Assembly (NCBI RefSeq): GCF_905175385.1
Contig: NZ_HG992749.1
Location: forward strand, 1,302,001-1,366,000
DNA: 64,000 nt
From: Vibrio sp. B1FLJ16
GTDB taxonomy: Bacteria > Pseudomonadota > Gammaproteobacteria > Enterobacterales > Vibrionaceae
Reading direction: 5' to 3'
The position numbers were made by a program, and so were the translations under genes. Within the stretch, counting starts at the first letter, position 1. Every line of letters starts with the position of its first letter. Below, piece by piece: positions 58,514-64,000 of this stretch. The notes under the pieces were generated by a model. The model worked only from the letters and a program-made list of their open reading frames with translations. It was not told the origin of the DNA and ran no database searches.

Positions 58514-58542
58514 GAAAAGGAGAGCATCTGCTCTCCTTTTTT
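58514..58542 (+). terminator. Intrinsic terminator of the infC-rplT operon
   Basis: AAAAGGAGAGCA and TGCTCTCCTTTT perfect stem and T run. Confidence 0.9.
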
Positions 58543-58632
58543 ATTTCCTGTCATTTTATCTTTCCTTTCCTTTCTTGTTCCAGGTTATCTTACCCCCAGA
58601 CTGAAACTGCAGTGTGCATCCGACAGATGATG

Positions 58633-58658
58633 AAAAGGCGCACTATTCGGCGCTTTTT
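58633..58658. terminator. Second, weaker terminator-like hairpin
   Basis: AAAAGGCGC and GCGCTTTTT arms (one G-U) with an eight-base loop, about 90 bases after the first. It could back up the first terminator. Confidence 0.5.
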
Positions 58659-59071
58659 GACTGTTAGCTCTCAAGGAAAAACAAAGATCACATTTCTGGG
58701 AACTTCGTCGTAATTTCTAAAACTGTATTTTATGCTGGTTAAATTGAATTTTTATTCCACTTGTCGAGTGTTGTTATCAAGGCCAACGTACTGAGATAGT
58801 GAGGGTTAGATGGTGTAACATTCTTCAATTGTTATAAGTGTTATTTTAAATGTCTAAAATAATAGCAAATTTGCTTTATTTCATTGTTGTATTAATTACG
58901 AAAACATAATGAACTCATTTGAGTTTTTAGTTCATTCATTTGTTTGGTTAATGTAATGGTGAGTATATTAATGCATGTTTTTGTGATAAAAATATGAACT
59001 ATTGACCTGCCGAGTGGTTCTAAGTTGTTACAAATGTTGTACAGCAGTAACGTTGCCAGAAGGAATTTTAG
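58659..59071. other. AT-rich upstream region of the XRE gene
   Basis: About 410 bases without a gene. Two palindromes stand out: AGCAAATTTGCT (58864-58875) and ATGAACT with AGTTCAT (58909-58935). They lie about 200 and 140 bases upstream of the regulator and could be self-operators. No open frame with a ribosome binding site is seen. Confidence 0.45.
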
Positions 59072-59881
59072 ATGAGAGATTTGACTCCCGAGTATTTGCT
59101 AGCCGCTTTAAGACAAGCGATTAAAACAAAAGGGCTAACATATCGAGAGCTATCTGAAAAAATGAGTATGCCATTGTCCACTTTTAAAAGGCATTTAACC
59201 AGTACCAACCTGGCTTTAGATAAATTACTCGAATACTGTCGTGCGATTGACTGTACGCTGGATGAACTACAAAAACTGGCAGACCAGCTACAAGGAGAAG
59301 ATGAAGATTACTTCAGTCATACTCAGGACGAAGTATTTTTCCAATACCCACATCTTTATGATTTTTATCGTGAGTTAAGAATGCTGCGGGGTAAAGACGG
59401 TTACACTATTTTAAAGAAAAAGTATGGGCTATCTGAACAGAGCATGGCCGATTATCTCAAAGCATTGGAACTATTGGATCTTGTCTATGTCGACCAAGAT
59501 AACAGTATTACGCTTCACGGACCTCTCTATTACAAGTATGCAGAAAAGTCGAAGCTTAACGATAAGTACACGGAAATCATTAAAGAGCAGGCGACAGCGT
59601 CAGAAAACTGTGTTCGTGTTGCTTTAACACGGATGAAGATTACTGAAGAACAACTTTTGCAACTTGAAGAGCAGATTGCAAAATCGGTGCTAGATTTCCA
59701 TTCAAAGAACGTTGTGGCGGAAAACTACAATGTTTCAGATTTTACCAACGTCGTTGTACTAGCGGGTCCACATCAGCCAATCACATTCTCGGATGGTATC
59801 ACAGAAACAAGTACTCACTTTATTGATGATATCCGCTATGCAATCGCTTCTGCGGGTGAGAAGCCAAGCCTGGCAATCTAA
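59072..59881 (+). CDS. XRE-type helix-turn-helix regulator (unknown targets)
   Basis: This 269-residue protein has an N-terminal XRE helix-turn-helix (about residues 7-65, LTYRELSEKMSMPLSTFKRHL). The remaining two thirds have a winged-helix-like part (about 100-145, with KKKYGLSEQSMADYLKALELL) and a C-terminal alpha-helical region. I cannot name the family. AAGGAA upstream of the ATG gives the ribosome binding site. It stands between rplT and pheS, both operons well separated, so it is an insertion in an otherwise conserved translation-gene neighbourhood. Confidence 0.75.
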   Translation: MRDLTPEYLLAALRQAIKTKGLTYRELSEKMSMPLSTFKRHLTSTNLALDKLLEYCRAIDCTLDELQKLADQLQGEDEDYFSHTQDEVFFQYPHLYDFYRELRMLRGKDGYTILKKKYGLSEQSMADYLKALELLDLVYVDQDNSITLHGPLYYKYAEKSKLNDKYTEIIKEQATASENCVRVALTRMKITEEQLLQLEEQIAKSVLDFHSKNVVAENYNVSDFTNVVVLAGPHQPITFSDGITETSTHFIDDIRYAIASAGEKPSLAI

Positions 59882-61235
<1,354 letters not shown>

Positions 61236-61253
61236 TCCAGAGGGTTCATCAAC

Positions 61254-63656
61254 ATGAAATTCAGCGAATCATGGCTTCGTGAGTGGGTAAGCCCTGCGGT
61301 TACTACTGACGAGCTAACTCACCAAATTACAATGGCCGGCCTAGAGGTAGATGATGTTCTTCCTGTAGCGGGTTCTTTTACCGGCGTTAAAGTTGGTCAC
61401 GTTGTGGAATGTGGCCAGCACCCTGACGCAGACAAATTACGCGTAACTAAAATCGACGTAGGCGAAGAAGAGCTTCTAGACATCGTTTGTGGTGCACCTA
61501 ACTGTCGCCAAGGTCTAAAAGTTGCGGTTGCAACAGTAGGCGCAGTGCTTCCTGGTGATTTCAAAATCAAGAAAGCAAAACTACGTGGTCAGCCTTCTCA
61601 CGGCATGCTTTGTTCATTCACTGAACTGGGCATCGATGTAGAATCAGACGGTATCATGGAACTAGCAGAAGACGCAGTGATTGGTACTGATTTCCGTGAA
61701 TTCCTAGGTCTAAACGATGTAACTGTAGACGTTGATCTAACAGCAAACCGCGCTGACTGTTTCAGCATCCGCGGTATGGCTCGTGAAGTCGGCGTACTTA
61801 ACCGTGTTGACGTAACTGAGCCAGTTGTAGAAACTGTCGCAGCTTCAATCGAAGACAACGTGTCTATCGAAGTGAAAGCGCCAGCAGCATGTCCGCGTTA
61901 CTTAGGTCGTGTTGTTAAGAACGTAAACGTTCAAGCTGAAACACCACTTTGGATGCAAGAGAAACTGCGTCGTTGTGGTATCCGCTCTATCGACCCTGTA
62001 GTAGACATCACGAACTACGTACTGCTGGAGCAAGGCCAACCAATGCATGCGTTTGATCTGGCGAAGATCGAAGGTGGCATTGTTGTTCGTATGGCTGAGC
62101 AAGGCGAGAAGCTTACACTTCTTGACGGCACCGAAGCAGAATTGAACGCTGACACATTAGTCGTTGCAGACCATAATAAAGCACTGGCAATTGCTGGTAT
62201 CTTTGGTGGTGAAGATTCTGGCGTAAGCACAGAAACTAAAGATGTGCTGCTAGAGTGTGCTTTCTTCGCACCAGACCATATCCGTGGTCGTGCTCGTAGC
62301 TACGGTCTGCACACAGACTCTTCTATGCGTTTTGAGCGTGGTGTTGATTACGCACTACAAGTAAGTGCAATGGAGCGTGCCACTCAACTGCTTGTTGAAA
62401 TCTGTGGTGGTGAAGTTGCTCCGGTTGTTGCGGCTGAGTCTGAAGCAGATCTACCTAAGCCAAACAAAGTTGCATTGCGTCGCACTAAACTGGATAACTT
62501 ACTTGGTCACCACATTGCAGATGCGGACGTTGTAGAGATTCTTGAGCGTCTTGGTCTAACTGTAGAAGCTACTGTTCTTGAAAACGGTGAGTCAGGTTGG
62601 CTGGCTGTAGCGCCGACGTGGCGTTTCGATATCGCTATCGAGCAGGATCTGATTGAAGAAGTTGGCCGTATCTACGGCTACGACAACATTCCAAACCAGC
62701 ACCCAGCGGCAGCGCTTAAGATGCACAACCACGTTGAAGCGGATCTACCTCTAAAACGCGTTCGTGACTTACTTGTTGACCGTGGCTACCACGAAGCAAT
62801 TACCTACAGCTTCGTTGAGCCAGAGCAGCAAAAACTGGTTGTTCCGGGGGTTGAGCCTCTAGTGCTTCCAAACCCAATTTCAGCAGACATGTCTGCAATG
62901 CGTCTTGGTCTTATCCAGGGGCTATTGAACACGGTTGTTCACAACCAGAAGCGTCAACAACCGCGCGTTCGTCTGTTCGAATACGGTCTTCGTTTCATCC
63001 CATGTGAATCTGCTGAAAACGGCATGCGTCAAGAGCCAATGTTAGCAGGTGTTATCGCTGGTACTCGTGGTGAAGAGCATTGGGACATCGAGACAAATAC
63101 CGTGGATTTCTTCGACCTTAAAGGTGATTTAGAAGCGATTCTTGAGCTGTCAGCTAACGAAAAAGCATACTCTTTCGCTGCAGCTAAACACCCAGCACTT
63201 CACCCGGGTCAATCTGCGGCAATTATCGTAGATGGCAAAGAGGTAGGTGTTATCGGTACTGTTCACCCAGAGCTTGAGCGTAAGTTTGGTCTTAACGGAC
63301 GTACTATCGTATTTGAAATCGAATGGTCTGCAATTAACACGAAAGTGATTCCAGAAGCGGTACAGCTTTCTAAATTCCCATCAAACCGTCGTGACATCGC
63401 TGTTGTTGTTGATGACGCGATTGCTTCAGGTGACATTGTTAATGCTTGCCTAGAGCAGGGTGGCGAATTCCTGAAAGATGCGAAACTATTCGATGTTTAC
63501 GTAGGTAAAGGCGTTGAAGAAGGTAAGAAGAGCCTTGCAATCGCTCTGACTCTACAATCAGTAGAGCGCACGCTTGAAGATGCAGACATCGCAGGAGCGG
63601 TAGAAGCTATCGTTGCTCACGTATCTGAGAAGTTTGGTGCAACTCTACGTGACTAA
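61254..63656 (+). CDS. pheT: Phenylalanyl-tRNA synthetase beta subunit
   Basis: This 800-residue subunit has an N-terminal tRNA-binding domain (about 39-150), B3/B4 editing domain (about 200-400), B5 domain and C-terminal FDX-ACB anticodon domain. AGAGGGTTC precedes the ATG. In enterics ihfA follows pheT directly; here a strong terminator and a converging transporter gene follow instead. Confidence 0.97.
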   Translation: MKFSESWLREWVSPAVTTDELTHQITMAGLEVDDVLPVAGSFTGVKVGHVVECGQHPDADKLRVTKIDVGEEELLDIVCGAPNCRQGLKVAVATVGAVLPGDFKIKKAKLRGQPSHGMLCSFTELGIDVESDGIMELAEDAVIGTDFREFLGLNDVTVDVDLTANRADCFSIRGMAREVGVLNRVDVTEPVVETVAASIEDNVSIEVKAPAACPRYLGRVVKNVNVQAETPLWMQEKLRRCGIRSIDPVVDITNYVLLEQGQPMHAFDLAKIEGGIVVRMAEQGEKLTLLDGTEAELNADTLVVADHNKALAIAGIFGGEDSGVSTETKDVLLECAFFAPDHIRGRARSYGLHTDSSMRFERGVDYALQVSAMERATQLLVEICGGEVAPVVAAESEADLPKPNKVALRRTKLDNLLGHHIADADVVEILERLGLTVEATVLENGESGWLAVAPTWRFDIAIEQDLIEEVGRIYGYDNIPNQHPAAALKMHNHVEADLPLKRVRDLLVDRGYHEAITYSFVEPEQQKLVVPGVEPLVLPNPISADMSAMRLGLIQGLLNTVVHNQKRQQPRVRLFEYGLRFIPCESAENGMRQEPMLAGVIAGTRGEEHWDIETNTVDFFDLKGDLEAILELSANEKAYSFAAAKHPALHPGQSAAIIVDGKEVGVIGTVHPELERKFGLNGRTIVFEIEWSAINTKVIPEAVQLSKFPSNRRDIAVVVDDAIASGDIVNACLEQGGEFLKDAKLFDVYVGKGVEEGKKSLAIALTLQSVERTLEDADIAGAVEAIVAHVSEKFGATLRD

Positions 63657-63684
63657 GCTCTAAATTAACTAACTCTAGAGTGAT

Positions 63685-63715
63685 AAAAACCCTGCCGGAC
63701 CGGCAGGGTTTTTTT
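63685..63715. terminator. Strong terminator after pheT
   Basis: AACCCTGCCGG and CCGGCAGGGTT stem with A and T runs on the flanks. It serves both pheST and the converging transporter gene. Confidence 0.9.
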
Positions 63716-63718
63716 ATG

Positions 63719-64000
63719 CTATGCCAATGACAGAGTGTAACTTAATAGAAGTGGCAGTGTTAACACGCTGAAAAAGTTACCAAACAATACCATCGAAGCT
63801 ACATTTACTGGCTCTATGTTAAGTCGTTCAGCAAATAAATAGTTCATAACTGCTGGTGGTAACATGGTGAAAAGCACCATCATTTGTAACTGCATAGTCG
63901 GCAGAGGGATGAACCAGTAGATAACGGCAAATGCAATCGCTCCGGTTGTCAGTGATTGCACTGTACATATTACACCGACTTTTAAACCATCTAAACGTAA
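63719..64000 (-). CDS. AEC-family transporter (C-terminal part, cut by window edge)
   Basis: The minus-strand frame is open to the window end, giving about 93 residues of hydrophobic membrane protein with at least three helices. The pattern (PPAVMNYLFAERLNIEP then a final helix) fits the end of an AEC/malate-permease-type carrier. The 80-codon version beginning at a GTG is only an internal part. The substrate is unknown, and the N-terminal part lies outside the window. Confidence 0.7.
   Translation of the reverse strand, partial: LRLDGLKVGVICTVQSLTTGAIAFAVIYWFIPLPTMQLQMMVLFTMLPPAVMNYLFAERLNIEPVNVASMVLFGNFFSVLTLPLLLSYTLSLA

Overview
This window is a stretch of chromosome from a Vibrio-type gammaproteobacterium. 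The evidence is gene content and order: ybjL, grxA, an iron alcohol dehydrogenase, hexR, panP, lysO, an HDOD gene and tfoX; then a hybrid kinase pair, serC, cydDC, trxB and a dioxygenase plus class V PLP pair; then sanA, maeA, purC, ydiJ, hut genes and thrS-infC-rpmI-rplT followed by pheST. Much of this order matches what I recall of the Vibrio cholerae large chromosome around VC1146-VC1220. However, thrS-infC-rpmI-rplT sits beside pheST here, whereas in V. cholerae I recall it on the small chromosome, so this is probably another Vibrio. The species cannot be fixed from the sequence alone. I see no tRNA, rRNA, CRISPR array, insertion sequence, integrase or prophage.

Layout. 1-5.2 kb: the end of fabV, a YbjL-type antiporter, grxA, an iron alcohol dehydrogenase and the sugar-phosphate regulator hexR. 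5.5-10.1 kb, minus strand: panP (PLP aspartate decarboxylase supplying beta-alanine), a periplasmic protein, lysO and an HDOD protein. 10.2-11 kb: tfoX, the competence regulator, with a leader able to mask its ribosome binding site. 11.3-16 kb: an outer-membrane protein, a response regulator and hybrid kinase that are clear relatives of each other, and a DUF945 gene broken at an A9 run. 16-22.9 kb: serC, a solitary PEP-CTERM protein, cydDC and trxB. 23.3-25.2 kb: an overlapping 2-oxoglutarate dioxygenase and PLP enzyme pair. 25.3-32.1 kb: DUF2797, a diguanylate cyclase, a dicarboxylate transporter, sanA and maeA. 32.3-36.2 kb: a HrpB-like helicase, pldA and a small unknown gene.

36.3-42.3 kb: purC with a PurR operator, a SulA-like gene with a LexA box, a small zinc protein, a membrane J-domain protein, an OmpA-like lipoprotein, DUF2786 and DUF3334. 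42.5-49.8 kb: ydiJ, a methyltransferase, a LysR regulator divergent from ygiD-yqjG, and DUF3581. 49.9-53 kb: a reduced hut locus (hutG, hutI, hutC) without hutH or hutU. 53.2-64 kb: spo0M, DUF3187, thrS-infC-rpmI-rplT, an XRE regulator, pheST and the end of an AEC transporter.

Most of the window is ordinary core genome. The observations most worth following are the hut locus (hutH and hutU absent from the usual place, and HutG with two metal-binding aspartates replaced), the tfoX leader, the A9 frameshift in the DUF945 gene, the duplicated and degenerate receiver in the hybrid kinase, the dioxygenase-PLP pair, and the orphan PEP-CTERM protein. I did not find a clear defence or mobile system.
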